From: Patellaria atrata CBS 101060
Lineage: Eukaryota; Ascomycota; Dothideomycetes; Patellariales; Patellariaceae
Reading direction: 5' to 3'
NCBI GenBank assembly: GCA_010093705.1
Contig: MU006102.1
Coordinates: forward strand, 309,947 to 373,946
DNA length: 64,000 nucleotides
In this document: positions 33,881-46,258 of the stretch, in pieces
Layout: every line of letters starts with the position of its first letter
Numbering within the stretch: the stretch's first letter is position 1
Notes under the pieces: model-generated
Databases searched by the model: none
What the model saw: the letters and a program-made list of their open reading frames with translations, nothing else
Told to the model about the DNA's origin: nothing
Made by a program: the position numbers and the translations under genes

Positions 33881-35320
33881 ATCTGCGAGAAGATGAAGAG
33901 AGGGAGGTTAGGCGGGTTGGGTTGAACGGTGTAGACACTTTTCGAGAATTAGTCGGGTGTTGGCGTTGAGGTTGGGATCAAGCCCTTGAAGCTTCGGAGC
34001 TTCCCACAGATTGCCCTAAATATTTCCCGGTATGGCTCCCCGAAAAGAATCATCACCGAACCTAAACTTCACCTCACACGAATACAAATACATGGAAATA
34101 CTCTTTGAATTATTGATTTTATAATGAGGTAGTCCTTCTATACTGAGATTTCATCTTAATATACATCCTAAAAGAGTTGCTTCTACAAAACTGCAATGCA
34201 CCGCACAGATCTCGTCTGTACCGTACTCTAGAGTTTGAATCGGCCTTTATGATGATATAATTTCTGTGATGGCATGCAGAAAGGGATTTTTATCCATATC
34301 AGACCATCCAAATGACGACCTGGACAAGGCCTTAACTTTATTAGAGTATCTCTCAGACTCACGGCTTGAATGTGAGCTCTGCTCATAGTTCTGTACTTGA
34401 CTAGACTATCTCCATACTGCAGGAAATATTAAGTGCGTCAGTCACCCTGTGAAGTAAACAATATCCTAGTGTTCATACAATTCAAAAGATTAAAGAAACA
34501 ATTCCGACTAATACCATGTTATGAGCTCTCTGTTGGTCGAACACTAACAATATAGCCATCAGGAATTTATCGTTTAACGGACAGGACAACAAATACTTTC
34601 AAGAGCCGTACATAAAGGTAAGATCGCATTAACATCGTGTCTCGACTTAAGCTCCATGAAACAGTTTCACTATGCATCATTATACTAGCTGATATCTGTC
34701 TTTCGTGTTAGGTTTTAGTCGTAGCTCACTATGAATAAGACAGCGAATCAAAACCCAATGGAATGGACAGAACACATTTTCCAGCCTATAGCCAAAAAGG
34801 GGTTCTTCTCTCACATGTTCTTCCCATACTCTTTAACCATGGTTGTTTGGCTCAACAGTAGAAATGCTAGCCTTTCACGTGCTTGAAGTTTCACATCGGG
34901 CCTGCATTGGTGGTACGTACCGCAGTTCAAACACGGGTGTTCCCATCAACCTATGCTTTAGTCTCTTTCAGCTGAGAATAGTAAAGAAATGGTCCACAAC
35001 AGTTCGCAAGTGGTAACGAGTGTGCACAGCGTTTCGCCTGCTATTGCGCATTATATGGAGCTGAATTTTTATACCATGGAACAACAATGGCTAAGATTGG
35101 CATATCCCAATGAATAAGAGACAGTTCAAAGTTCACCTGATGGAAAATTTGTTCTTTAAACAACGATAACGAGATCTACAACCCTTTAAATCTTACTCTC
35201 CTTCTTCAAAGAACACAAATCGCGATATTTTCCTCGAAGTTATCCCGATAATCGATAGAAAGCCTCGAAAACAGTCTGATACCAACCTCAATACCATACA
35301 CAATACTCACCTCATCCACG
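33881..35320. other. Gene-free 1.4-kb stretch
   Basis: No supported coding region. The first 150 bp are presumably the PDA1 promoter and the remainder is AT-rich and featureless to inspection. Confidence 0.45.
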
Positions 35321-35554
35321 ATGTCTTCGACCGGGCCAAGTGGCGCTTATCCTCTTCATCTACTCGCCGCGGCTCTGAAGTCTCGATCAATGAGCAAAAA
35401 CAGAGTTGGTGAAGACGTCCACGATCCAAGGCCCCTGTGGGCAAGAGGGAAGAGCAATAGTAAATTTGAAGACTTGTCTGCACGGGGGAAGGAGTCGCCG
35501 AGGAAGAGTGACCAAGCAGATAAAGAACTCAAAATGTCGGAAATCAAGATGTAA
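35321..35554 (+). CDS. Small hypothetical basic protein
   Basis: An ATG in CCACGATGTC opens 77 codons: a short hydrophobic N-terminus (GAYPLHLLAAALKSRS) then a Lys/Arg/Ser-rich, probably disordered tail (ARGKESPRKSDQADKELKM). The frame ends at a TAA that lies inside a good donor sequence (AT|GTAAGA), so the real protein may continue through an intron, but I could not find a convincing next exon. Not recognised. It may be a chance frame. Confidence 0.35.
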   Translation: MSSTGPSGAYPLHLLAAALKSRSMSKNRVGEDVHDPRPLWARGKSNSKFEDLSARGKESPRKSDQADKELKMSEIKM

Positions 35555-35874
35555 GATAACATTGGAATGAAGGAGAGATGATCTAGCTTGAGTTGTTCCG
35601 GGGGATAGGTTGATCTGCTGGCCATTAGAAAAGCGTTTGGCGCAAACAATGTTTGTGGACACGTGTTCTACGATTGCATGTTCAGGCGTATTAGTTTGCT
35701 GCAGGATGATCTGGCTATTGAGTTGGCGGTATTCTGGTTGAACTGATTTATGGCATCAGAAACGCTTCAAAATGTACTCTATCTCTTCTTACTACTATTC
35801 GAAAATCTACAAGCCGTTAGTACCAAAGTACATTACTGATTGGAAACAGTACGACAATTATCTGAATTTCTACA

Positions 35875-36447
35875 ATGGGGTCGACCTTGGAGTTCTCGAC
35901 TCTGGTTTTGGCGATTTTAACTCTCTTTTTCCAATCACCCACCCGCATGTTAGGCGTCGACGCGAATCTTCTTAACACCGTCATCATGCGCGTTGATCCC
36001 GTATTCTGTTTCTTGGAGCTCATTTCCCTTGCAACAAGTGTTCTCGTCCTGCAATATCTCAAATTTCCACTTTCCAAATCCCTTCAATTACTCCATACGC
36101 GACGTGCTAGCGGTATCGACCACCATGGGACGGTCCACGATACCCTAGGAGATCACCTTTGTTGGATTTCCCGTGGTCTCGTCATTTTTGTATCCATGTC
36201 TTACACCATACTACTGGCGCTTGGATCTTCTCCGTGGGTGATGGGCTGCATCATGGTCTATGTGACAACATTCTTTGCGAATGAGCTACTTGTCTTGTCC
36301 GGAACGCTTGGAGACCTTCACGATGGTGACGGTGAAGTGGACTGGGAGCGGATTCAGGATGGGGAGAAGTCGCTGGATGAGTTAGATACTCTGTGTAGAT
36401 ATCTTTCAGTGTTGTATCATGTTCCGTTGATTTTCTTTGCGTTTTGA
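35875..36447 (+). CDS. Hypothetical multi-pass membrane protein
   Basis: Single-exon frame of 190 codons from MGSTLEFSTLVLAILTLFF. Three or four hydrophobic segments are visible: residues about 6-21, 41-62 (FCFLELISLATSVLVLQYL), and the pair LVIFVSMSYTILLALG and WVMGCIMVYVTTFFANELLV. The loop HTRRASGIDHHGTVHDTLGD lies between them and an acidic segment (DGDGEVDWERIQDGEKSLDE) near the C-terminus. Its hydrophobic periodicity makes it look real, but I do not recognise the family. Upstream frames on the same strand (from 35772) could include a leader exon. It might share a transcript with the small frame at 35321. Confidence 0.5.
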   Translation: MGSTLEFSTLVLAILTLFFQSPTRMLGVDANLLNTVIMRVDPVFCFLELISLATSVLVLQYLKFPLSKSLQLLHTRRASGIDHHGTVHDTLGDHLCWISRGLVIFVSMSYTILLALGSSPWVMGCIMVYVTTFFANELLVLSGTLGDLHDGDGEVDWERIQDGEKSLDELDTLCRYLSVLYHVPLIFFAF

Positions 36448-37447
36448 GTAACTGGTGGTTTCTACACCACTTTCTGAATCATATCCTGTTCTCATGGTCG
36501 GCCGAATATCGTGGATAATATTCATTGTTATTATAGTTTTTGTGCTCCCGACTTACACTTTCCGCTGAGTGACCTGATAACTTTATAAGAGAACAATTTC
36601 AGCCGTGGCATTTTGAAAGTCAATTGACCTAAAACTGAAGTCCGATTTAAGCCCGATTAGCCCGGGTTGTGCGCGCCGATTCGGCGAAAGCTAAATTCAA
36701 CCCCACGTTGACATGTGCGTCTTCTCCTATTTCAACGTTCTCATGAAAAGTGAGGGACAAATTCGAGAATGGGCATTTCACCACATCAGGAGAAGAGATA
36801 CAGAATTATTCAAAGAAGAAGTGATAAGACCTGTGACGTCCTCAGGCCAATGACAATCACTTCCCGATTTTCCTCCTCCGCACGAGACTAAGTACTCCCC
36901 GCCACATGCCGGACGCTCGAGTGGAATAGCTTCCGCTCGTCCTTAGACTCTCGGCCCACGACAGAACGACGGTGGACTCTGCTGGGCGAAAGTGCAGCTG
37001 GACACACTACGGACACACGCTGGACATGGTTTTCCTGTTAACCTGGGGTACAGTTCGGAAGAATATAGCTTCCAATCATAACAGCGCCCTGGCTGATGCT
37101 CAGAGCTCCGTTTACGCAATGGCCGAGGCACGATATACGCTCGGTTTACACCTAGAGCTCTACTAGACGTTGATCGTGCGTGCGCCCAGAGTTCATGAAA
37201 GCTCTCAAAGGTTTTGTCTTATGACTGAGACCTATCCCTCACGTCTGATCTTCTCTTTCCCTCTTCTCTCTGTTTTTCGTTTGTTCAGGTCTTTTCTACA
37301 CATTTGTGAAGCTACTAGTATCAATTGTTTCTTAGAACTAGAGAATACAATTATTTTTCTTTATAACCGACTTTTTACATACACGCGACATCTCTCCAGA
37401 CCTCGAGTTCTATCTCGACTACCCTCCACTCAAAATCATAGTCAATC
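36448..37447. other. Intergenic, SFC1 upstream region
   Basis: About 1 kb with no supported gene. The final 200 bp are pyrimidine-rich (TCTTTCCCTCTTCTC-like), resembling a long 5' leader of the carrier gene. Confidence 0.45.
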
Positions 37448-38754
37448 ATGTCTGCAAAGAATGTAAAAGGTCCGGGCGGAAAACAGCCACCTTCTGCCGC
37501 GACCAATCTTATAGGTACTGCGAGTTCGGCTCATTTCGTGAATATGTCACTGACTAGTTCCTATAGCTGGTGGAGGAGCTGGAATGATGGAAGCGCTTGT
37601 GTGCCATCCTCTTGGTTGGTAAATTCCTTACCTTAAACTTCGATCTTTCTCCTAATTATACCCCAGACACAATCAAGGTTCGAATGCAACTGTCGCGGAG
37701 AGCGCGAGCGCCTGGTGTATGTTCCCCATATACAGTATAGTCCAGTTCATATCTCTATTGGGAATCAGCGAATGTGATTTTTCCTATTATGAAATATGTT
37801 CGTACTGACGGCCGATTTTACAGGCTAAAAGACGAGGCTTCATTACCACTGGAGTAGAAATTGTAAAAAGAGAAACACCACTTGGTCTCTACAAGGGATT
37901 AGGTGCAGTGCTTACTGGCATCGTACCGAAGATGGCGATCCGTTTCACCTCATATGAGTGGTATAAGCAATTATTGGCAGACAAGTCAGGTGAAGTGACT
38001 TCGAAAAGCACTTTTCTCGGTAGGTCTCCCCACTCATTGGAGCATATACCCGCCAGGTGGTTGAATTGAGGATAAAGCTGATGATTATTTGTTATAGCTG
38101 GTCTCGCTGCCGGTATTACAGAAGCTGTAGCTGTAGTGACACCTATGGAGGTAGTTAAAATCAGACTACAAGCACAGCACCATTCAATGGCGGACCCACT
38201 TGATGTACCCAAGTACCGAAATGCTGCACATGCTCTTTATACTGTTGTTAAAGAAGAAGGTGTAGGAGCCCTCTACAGGGGTGTTTCACTTACAGCTTTG
38301 AGACAAGGAACGAATCAAGCAGGTGAGCAAATTGAAATAAAATTCGACATCTGAAAGACTAAATACGCTCCTAGTGAACTTCACCGCATATACCGAGTTC
38401 CGAGCCGCCCTCCAGAAGTGGCACGGTACTGAAGACCTTGCATCCCACGAAACTATGTTTATTGGTCTCGTTTCCGGTGCAATGGGCCCTTTCTCGAATG
38501 CTCCTATTGATACAATCAAGACTCGTCTACAAAAGACTCCAGCAGAACCAGGCCAGACAGCTATTGGCAGAATTGCAACTATCAGCAAGGACATGTGGAA
38601 GCAGGAAGGTGCCAGGAGTTTCTACAAAGGAATTACACCCCGAGTGATGCGAGTTGCACCAGGCCAGGCTGTTACATTTACCGTCTATGAGTATCTCAAG
38701 AACATCCTGGAAAAGGGCCGAGAAATGTTACCCGGAGGCAAATATGAAGAGTAA
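37448..38754 (+). CDS. sfc1: Mitochondrial succinate/fumarate carrier
   Basis: Inner-membrane carrier exchanging cytosolic succinate for fumarate, needed for growth on acetate or ethanol in yeast (ACR1/SFC1). Six exons: 37448-37514, 37567-37614, 37667-37716, 37824-38019, 38098-38322 and 38375-38754, 321 residues. The three mitochondrial-carrier repeats are complete, with signatures HPLDTIKVRMQL, TPMEVVKIRLQAQ and APIDTIKTRLQK, each followed by a G-x-x-x-[LF]-Y-[KR]-G motif (LGLYKGLGAV, GALYRGVSL, RSFYKGITPR). Specific features such as RRARAPGAKRRGF and MAIRFTSYEWYKQLLADK support the succinate/fumarate assignment over other carriers. The first exons are very short, so a simple reading-frame scan sees only the 3' part. 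Confidence 0.94.
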
Positions 38755-39948
38755 AGACAAGTTGAGCCGCGAAGAAGAAATATTCGAGATACCCAACCAG
38801 CTTTGAGGATGGCGAGTGAAACGGTATTGTTATCAACATAACGCCCCTCGAGGTCGTATTTGAAATGAGTTCTGTTCATGTGTAAGTTTTTTGGTGAAAG
38901 AGGTAGAGGTTCGATCGTATTTTGGGAGCAAAATCTGTTAATTTGGGCGTCCATGATAACAGAGTTCCATCGAAGCATCGCATCTGGAGTTGTTTCAGTC
39001 TTATAGCCTACTAGATAGTATTGACAAGTTACAAGATTTCAAAGTTTCAATTTTTCTACGATATCCCTTGCGTCCCGACCTCTTACGCGCGACACGACCA
39101 AGGCGCGACAGTACTCCATTCTTCGTGCGACACAACCTGAAAAAAAGTTTTTGGATTTTGAATATCCTGCATCGTTGCAATGGCATTGCCCAACGGGCCG
39201 TTATCTCATCATCGCTGCAATCGTCTACCTTGCTAAGCAACTCGTCTTCATATGGATATCACTTTCTAATCAGAGAAGGAAGCTTATCTCAGAAAAGGCT
39301 TCCTCGAAATATCCGAATATGATGGTTCTCATTTTGGTGAACCACATACGTTCTTTCTAGCCATCCCTTTCCGTCCACATCGCGTTTATCCATACCTGTC
39401 TTTCCCACGGAACTGAAACCGGTATCTGCTCCTTACAGAGTACTATCGTATATCGCCGGACTAGGTAAAAAGCAATATAGTTTTAGTTCATAGTCTGCAG
39501 CATAAAACAGATCGTTGTTCCCTCCACTTCAAACTGCCAGGTTGTGCTCAGTCTTTACTCTTCTTTCCACGCTCTCTAGAGCAATTTATCACCCGATCGC
39601 TCGTTATTTTGGTACTAATTCATTCATCTCTTATCAGCTTAGCTTGACCTAGAAACTCCCTAAGCATATGCACCTTCCTCTCCTCCGTTCTCCCACGACA
39701 AAGACCTCCGATACTCTCATCAAACACCGCCCTACCCACAATCGCAAGCTCAAGTTCTGGAGACGGAAACAACAGGGTCCCTTAACCCTTCGCCCCAAAC
39801 CCACCTTCTCCACCCCCTTCCTCCCTTCTCCCCAACCCAACTTTCCCATTCGTCCTCAGCTTCGAGCACCGGACACCACACCCGAATATCAAAACACAGA
39901 CTGTCCATTCCACCTCGAAAGCATCCATCCTCACCACTGCTGCGCACC
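38755..39948. other. Intergenic between SFC1 and the secreted protein
   Basis: No gene supported. Several overlapping short frames (for example 39151-39360) lack protein-like features. The last 300 bp are C-rich and probably the leader of the next gene. Confidence 0.4.
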
Positions 39949-40574
39949 ATGTATATCCTACTCTTCCTTCTCCCCCTGGTAGGCACCATTCACTGTCTTC
40001 CTTTGCCCACCCCGAGGATCGGCAAAGTAGACATGGAAGCCGTAGAACGGCTCCGAGCCTCGGGCCTCTCTGAAGTAAATTCCCTTCCCTCTTCCTCCTC
40101 CTCATCCCCCATAACTACAATGCTCCCTTCTACGCCCCGCACATGGGTTGAACGAAGCTAACTCACCCCAAGAAAGAAATAACAGCCCACCTCCCCCTCC
40201 TCGACCCCCTGACCTCTTTCTTCCCTTTCTTCGCTCCGTGCCCGCATACCCCCGTCGCGCTATCCCCGCATGAGGTTCCCTCCCTCTCTTCCTCCTCCTC
40301 CTCCTTCTTCTTCCCCGAAGACGAGGATGGTAATATCCCCCCCGGCTCCCTCCCTGCGCCCACTACTTTCCCGGGCAAGCTCGAGATGAAACGCGCCGCC
40401 GAGGTGGAGAAGAGAGGGACAGCGACGGTGGCGCAGCTGAAGACGTTCGTGAAAAACGTCCTGGCTACGGCGGGGAGGAAGATTGGGAAGAGGGAGGAAG
40501 GGGGATATGAGGGGTTTGAGGACCTGGTTGTCAGGCCGAGGGGAGGTGTGTTTTGGGGGCAGGGGAGGATGTAG
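39949..40574 (+). CDS. Small secreted protein of unknown function
   Basis: Two exons, 39949-40074 and 40173-40574, joined in phase 0 across an intron with donor GTAAAT, branch GCTAACTCAC and acceptor CCCAAG. The product is 175 residues. MYILLFLLPLVGTIHCLPLP is a clear signal peptide. The mature part starts with a short helical segment (MEAVERLRASGLSE), then a Ser/Pro/Phe-rich middle with Ser and Phe runs, then a basic tail. Two dibasic KR sites (EMKRAAEVEKRGTATV, near residue 115) resemble Kex2 processing points, so a C-terminal peptide of about 50 residues (TVAQLKTFVKNVLATAG...) could be released. The composition flips from C-rich to G-rich at about 40380. The gene is not recognised; effector-like or signalling roles are speculation. 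Confidence 0.6.
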
Positions 40575-40931
40575 GTGATGGCGATTCGGATTGAGAGACG
40601 TTTGTATGGGTGGGTTTAGAGATTCGGTGTATTAGGACATGGACGTGGGTTTTTACATTTGTGAGTTCAGAGGGGAAGGAAGTTTGGTGAATCCTGTCAG
40701 GATACGGTTCTTAGTTTGGGTTTGAATGCACTGCTTGCTGTTCTTTTCGCTATGGTAGTCTGCTATGGTAGTTTCGGTATTTCCAATTTCCCCTTTCCGT
40801 CTTAGAAAACGCCCTTATCCGAAGAATCCGAGTCATGATATGATGAATGATAGTGACACCATAGACTTGCGCCGATCGAACAAGCGTAAGATATCCCCAT
40901 AGCTATAAAGAAATGTTAATGTCTTAGCGGT
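40575..40931. other. Convergent intergenic region
   Basis: Short gap between the secreted-protein gene and the 3' end of ATG3 with nothing notable. Confidence 0.4.
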
Positions 40932-42147
40932 CTATATTCCGGTAGTAAAGTCGTGTTCTATGCCGGGCGTGACGCTGTCGAAGTTAGCAAGTTTCAACAT
41001 TTTACGCTGTTATGGTAATATATACCTCGCCATAAACTTCAAGAAAACGACCAAATACTGGTCGACTCTAATTGCAACCTCATCTTCTTTCACATCCTCA
41101 ACTTCATGTTGTAGCACCTCCCACTCCTCACCTTCTTTTTCCCTCTTCTCTTTATCCGTAAGTGCAAGTTTCAACGTATCATCCACTAAGCCCTCCATCC
41201 CCGCCTCGTCCTTTCCGATGTCCTTGCCCTGCTTCAGCTTTTGTAGACGGAGCTTGAGCGCTGCGTCGGCGCGGTCGAGTAACACTTTCATGACGGAGGC
41301 GTGCCGACAAGGATGCACAGAGGCCATCTTAACAGCGCTATCGAAAAAGGGGAAGTCTTCGAGGGTTACGGTTTTGTCTTTGTAGTCACCTACGATGTCT
41401 TCCATCATCAGATGGGGCGCGAGCGGTTCGGAGGGTGAGAGGTAGCCGGAGAGGTAGAGGCGAGGAGTTCGGTAGTACGGAGTGTATGTTATGTAGAGCG
41501 TGTATGTCCGAAGAGGCCTGATTGCCATGACCGTAAGCTCAAGTCTGGTGCCAAATTTGCAAGTCCTCTCCACCATTACAACTTTGTAGGATGAAAGTAA
41601 AGAGAGATATTGAGACTTACGCAGTCGTCCCATCACCACCCTTCGGATCCCTAATAATAGCCTCCTCATCGTCCTCCTCATCCTCCATATCCGGGATCTC
41701 CTCCTCCTCTACCTCGGGAACATGTCCCACATTCCCACTCTCATCCACCGTCCTGACCTCTCTAACCCTCGCCTCCTGACTCGCGGCCATATTCCCCGTT
41801 CTCAACCACCCATCATCGCCTGCCTCGCCTTCACCAGCTGCGAACCCATCCCTCACTATCGTCTCATCTTGTCCCGCGTCACCAGCAAAGTTCTCGTCGA
41901 GCCTTCGATGACAGGGAACCCCTCTGGTAACCAGATATTGCTTCCCTTCAGGCAAATATGATACCCGTTTCGATGGGTGCGACGCATCTGCCCACGACCA
42001 CGAAGGGAACTTGTAGACAAGGAAGTCGCCCGCGAGCACGAACTCTTCCGGTGTGATTTGGCCGGTGTTGCGAAAGGTCGAGGTGTGGGAGATGGGAGCT
42101 AGTTGGTCGCGAAGCTCGCTGAGTTTCGAACGTGCGTAGTGTAGCAT
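40932..42147 (-). CDS. atg3: Autophagy E2-like enzyme Atg3
   Basis: Transfers Atg8 from Atg7 to phosphatidylethanolamine during autophagosome growth. Exons 41621-42147, 41026-41517 and 40932-40974 give 353 residues, ending [14 protein letters not shown]-terminal helix and [20 protein letters not shown], then [35 protein letters not shown], the acidic linker [19 protein letters not shown], the E2 core [40 protein letters not shown], and the catalytic HPC motif ([10 protein letters not shown]) with Cys at about residue 246. A Lys/Glu-rich insert (about residues 262-320) precedes [17 protein letters not shown]. The tiny 43-nt last exon is required for the conserved C-terminus. Neighbouring autophagy gene VPS34 is 27 kb away, so no cluster is implied. 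Confidence 0.95.
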
Positions 42148-42918
42148 TTTACGTATGGATATAGTGCTTTGTTTGATGTTTGTGTTGTGTTGAAAGGTTA
42201 GGAAGGTGGGAGGCGGGGAGGTATCAAGTGGTGAGCGGGCGGAGTGTTGAATGCCAAGGTTTATATCTAATCGAGATGATCATCAGACACCACGTTTTGC
42301 ACATGTGAATCAAGTCTTGAGTCACTTTCATCAAAGCGTGTTCCTTGCATCACGAGGTACCTGTATCCATCATATTTCTAGTGAATAGCAAATAGCCGTG
42401 AACACAGCTCAGATCGAGAAGAACGAGAAGAACGAGAAGGGAATAGTGCAATCCGAAAAAGGGAACCTAAGTAGCCTCTCTTACATTGTCACGAAATATC
42501 TAGCTTACTGGACGTCCATTTGAAGATGAGCTCTTACTCTTCTGTACACATTCCGAATATACCATAACGGACCGAACTTGGTACTTTACCATCAAATGTA
42601 ACGTAAACATACAACGACGGAGGAACACAAGCCGCGACAAGTGGGTAGAGCAATGTAAACACGGCTCCCGTTTGATAAAAGGAGTACTGCATAGCACTTC
42701 AGCATACGGAGTAATGCTATTACTCAATTTTTATAGATCATTACTTAATATTATATTCATATTTGCTGATAGAGCTGCCGAAACTCGCAAAACTAGAACT
42801 ATCAAAGCTAATCACGCTAACAGAAGGTGAATTTTCCACAAGCAACGTTACACCGTTAGACCTGAAATAAAGGGGAACTCAACGCCGTAGATTGACCTTC
42901 GTTCAGTATCGTAAACTT
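42148..42918. other. Intergenic, short GAGAAGAAC tandem
   Basis: No gene is supported. A small tandem of GAGAAGAAC-like units (about 42416-42440) is present. It is otherwise featureless. Confidence 0.4.
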
Positions 42919-44470
42919 TTAGAAGTTGAGCACGCCAGATAATATTATCATGCCAATAGTATCGGATGACTCTTCCGCTGGATCATCCACTGCCTGATCA
43001 ACAACATCATCATCCCTTACCGATCCGAAGGTAGTTGGATACTCTGAATCGTACGCCAGCAACTCCCGGGGTACTGGCTCACCATACATGTACGGAGGTA
43101 TAAAATTGAAGCCTTGAACCGCGAATACCTTAAATCTTACACCTTGTGATTTAAGTATCTGTCCGGTCTTATAAACATTGATACGGCGTTGTTGGTAGCG
43201 CCAATGGATATCGAGTACATCATCCCCAGGTATGGGAGCTTGGGATAAAACCATGTGGTACTCCTTTAAAGAACGAATGCTTTGCAGTCCGAGTGTTTGA
43301 ATCAGACCGAGGTTCATCTTTGACGGGACTTCCATATCCATGGGACCTTTGTCGAGCGACCGAAGGATTTCTAGATTTTGTGGATAAGCTTTTTGACGCA
43401 GGAAGTCGTTAAATATAGAGTTGGAACTGATCTCCAGTGTCCGTAGATCAAGAAGCTTCACCATATCTTCGTATCCAAACCCACGAGTTGGCCAAGGTAA
43501 ACCACTTGGATGCTTTCCTCCAACATGTTTGAGATATGTTAGAGACGGTTGATGGAGCTTCAAGGCCCTAATGAAACTTGGGGACGATCCTAATGGTAAG
43601 TAGTTTGGGCGGTGAAAATGGTGCATCCGTTCTCCCAGCACAAGCGTCTTTAGTTCCTTCGGGCATTGAAGGAGCGCCTCAAGGCCGTCAGTTGAGATAT
43701 TGCATTCTTCGAGAACTAGGTCTTTCAAGTTCGTAGAATGACGATGATCATGCAGCATTGGAAGGTCTTTGAGGCTCCTATCGACGTCAAAGCATGAGAT
43801 TTTGAGATACCGTAGATTCGGATGAATGAAAACCACGGAATTTTCTCCTAGTGCGTACCGTTGCTTTTTAAGACCGTGAGAGTGTAGTGTCACTAATTAC
43901 CTATTAGCCAGATCACTCCAAGATATTCAAAGATCAAGGTAGGAAAAAGCACCTACATGACTGCAGAAAAGGGAGAGCTCTGAGCTCGGGGTTCGTAATT
44001 AACAGGGACGCTTTCTCAAAAAGTGATTTATAGTCAATAGATCCTGTAGATGTCCAAGGAAATCTGGTAGGCTGGCGTGTCTGGAAAGGACCGTCATTGC
44101 AACATAACGCCTCCAGGGTAAGTTGACGGAGGTTCCTCATTCGATAAATAAAACTTTCTAAGGCTTCTATACCTTTTGAACGCTCAGTGGGATCATTTTC
44201 CGCAAGTTTGTGTCCTACGTAAATGCCTAAGATACGGATACCAGCTAATCTGTCCGGTCTCGAATTGAAGGCATTTAATAGCGTAGTCGCTTGAGAACCA
44301 TCGGTGAGCAGCAAGTTTCGATATATATATGGCTCAACAAGCTGTTGTAGGCGTCTACAAGTAGCAGCTAGAGTACATAGAGACTTGTTATCGTTGATCT
44401 GTTCGATGATAGCAAGAATAAGCTCATCAGCTAGTTGCATGAATCTAAAACCGATACCGCCAGAGTCCAT
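42919..44470 (-). CDS. F-box protein with leucine-rich C-terminal region
   Basis: Two exons, 43957-44470 and 42919-43892, join at T|TG (acceptor AATTAG) to give 495 residues. The start is the ATG at 44470 (MDSGGIGFRF); the frame continues upstream without another ATG. The N-terminal F-box reads MQLADELILAIIEQINDNKS with LCTLAATCRRLQQLVEPYIY. The rest has spaced leucine-rich segments (LAGIRILGIYVGHKL, MRNLRQLTLEALC, NLRYLKISCFDVDRSLKDL, NLKDLVLEECNISTDGLEAL, LKTLVLGERMHHF), the usual layout of fungal F-box/LRR proteins. It would serve as a variable substrate adaptor of an SCF ubiquitin ligase. It borders the gene-poor 44.5-51.2 kb island, consistent with a lineage-specific family member. Confidence 0.75.
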
Positions 44471-45399
44471 ATTGATGCCTGTTTGTTGTTCTTCAATCAA
44501 GAGAAACGGAGTTGTTCCGAGTGCAATGGAATTTGAGCGTGTTTGCTGGAGAGCCTAGGAGTTGACACAACGTACCTTAAATTAAGGTAAAGCGGATAAT
44601 AATCTACTAACGTTTTAAGGCTAGAATCAAGAGTTTGGAATGGTTAGCGGCGCAGAACGACAAGTCATTTCTTCACGGTCTTCTAATACACTCGTTGACT
44701 CTCTAGATACCTGACGCATTGCTGGAACTCATCTCTCAGTTCGACTTACAATCATGCATAGTCACTTGAGCGTCTTGGTCTCGGTCATGGCATCCCTCAC
44801 CTACCGTACATTCATTCTCGAGTTAGTTCCAACTTTCCTATACAGGAGGAGCGAGAGATGTACAAAGCAAACCTAGCTGTATTGGTACACCACATGACAA
44901 ATTTACTCCTTATACAATGGCTCTTAATGTGGCCCCGACTTTCAGTACAGGAAGTTCACAATGTATGAATGTCGCTTCAACCGTACGTGAGACTTGGCTG
45001 TAAAGACAATAGGAGGTTGGTCGGTACTGCGGAATCAGGAGTCTGATCAATGAGTAAGAGGACAACGGTAGAATGAGTAGATATGATATCACAGATATGA
45101 CATATCTGTTGAATTGTGGCCCTTTATTAACTGGAACGTGCAACGTCGCTGATGAATGATAGTTGGTGCTCTACACCAAGCTGCATGCTATGGATGACAA
45201 CTTTGCTGTGCTTAATAAGTTTAGGGATCCATGACTGTGTGGAGAAGAGAAAGTCACCCATATCACTAGTTTTACAGGCTGAAATATTACATTATGATGG
45301 TTGTCTCTTTTACTAATCCAATATTGAAAATCTCGGTGGCCTTAAGTATGGGTTTTGGTGGGCATCTTTCTCTTGTTTTCGCTTCATCATAGCATTTTT
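44471..45399. other. Start of gene-poor island
   Basis: No gene supported. A short frame at about 44710-44768 (IPDALLELISQFDLQSC, + strand) resembles the first helix of an F-box but is cut off at once, so it may be a fragment of a decayed F-box gene. Confidence 0.35.
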
Positions 45400-46258
45400 G
45401 AATATTCCAACAGGATCCTACAGCCAATTTTCAATAATCACAAGCGATACTCCTTCTGTTACTGCAAATCTAAACCAAAATGCCATGCAAAATTGACAGG
45501 CCCCGATGGGTCCGATCTGCACACTATCAATTTCCCATGGAGAAGCCATCCCATCATCCTGAAATCCATCTACGATCTCCACGCTGGGCGCATATCGGAT
45601 GTCGCTATTGTCCACCGAAAGTTTTCTCAACTGGCGATCAAAGACCCACGCATCACCGGCTCGACATAGTGATCGACGCAGAAGGAATCTTCCAACCGGA
45701 AACTCTACAAGAAGGTCGCATATTCGTTGGGATATACTGTGGTAGAAAGATGGCTTATTGCAGTTACACTTATTTAACAAAGGACGGCCAGTTCATGATG
45801 GTTTAACTCGCGGAGCTCTATGCTGAGATGAGAGCATTAAGAGATGAATTTACGGGATTAAGAGGGAAATCATGGCTCGCCAATACGTAGGGGAACCTCT
45901 GGGACCCAACGACCTATCGGATATCAGGCTGGTGGTCATCAAAACGTCTTCCGAGTTTGTATACTTAGGAATAACACGGGAGCTTTGGAAGGTTCGATCT
46001 TTTCCAGAGAAACACAGCAGGTTGATATAACAATTGAGGCAAATCTTTGGGCATTGGATGAGAATGTGAATGTCGAGTTCTAGAAAGTTCCCAACTTGAA
46101 GGAGAGCCGGGTACGGAAAATCTATGATTCGGCCATGGAAGATTTCTATGGGACAAACAAAACCGAAAGTCCAGTCGTTGAAAAGCCTGATTATGGGGAA
46201 AAAGAGCCTGATAAGGAGGAGCTTCGAAAACTCCTCACCGCTGGTCCGAGCAGCTGAA
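45400..46258 (+). pseudogene. Decayed gene of unknown family
   Basis: Protein-like stretches on the plus strand occur in shifting frames: HTINFPWRSHPIILKSIYDL (about 45510-45580), RIFVGIYCGRKMAYCSYTYL (about 45718-45778), ELYAEMRALRDEFTGLRG (about 45812-45866), and at the end KVPNLKESRVRKIYDSAMED with KPDYGEKEPDKEELRKLL (about 46085-46250). They are separated by at least three frame changes or stops, with no splice signals that would explain them. I do not recognise the family. The best reading is an old host gene in decay; chance openness cannot be excluded. Confidence 0.35.
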
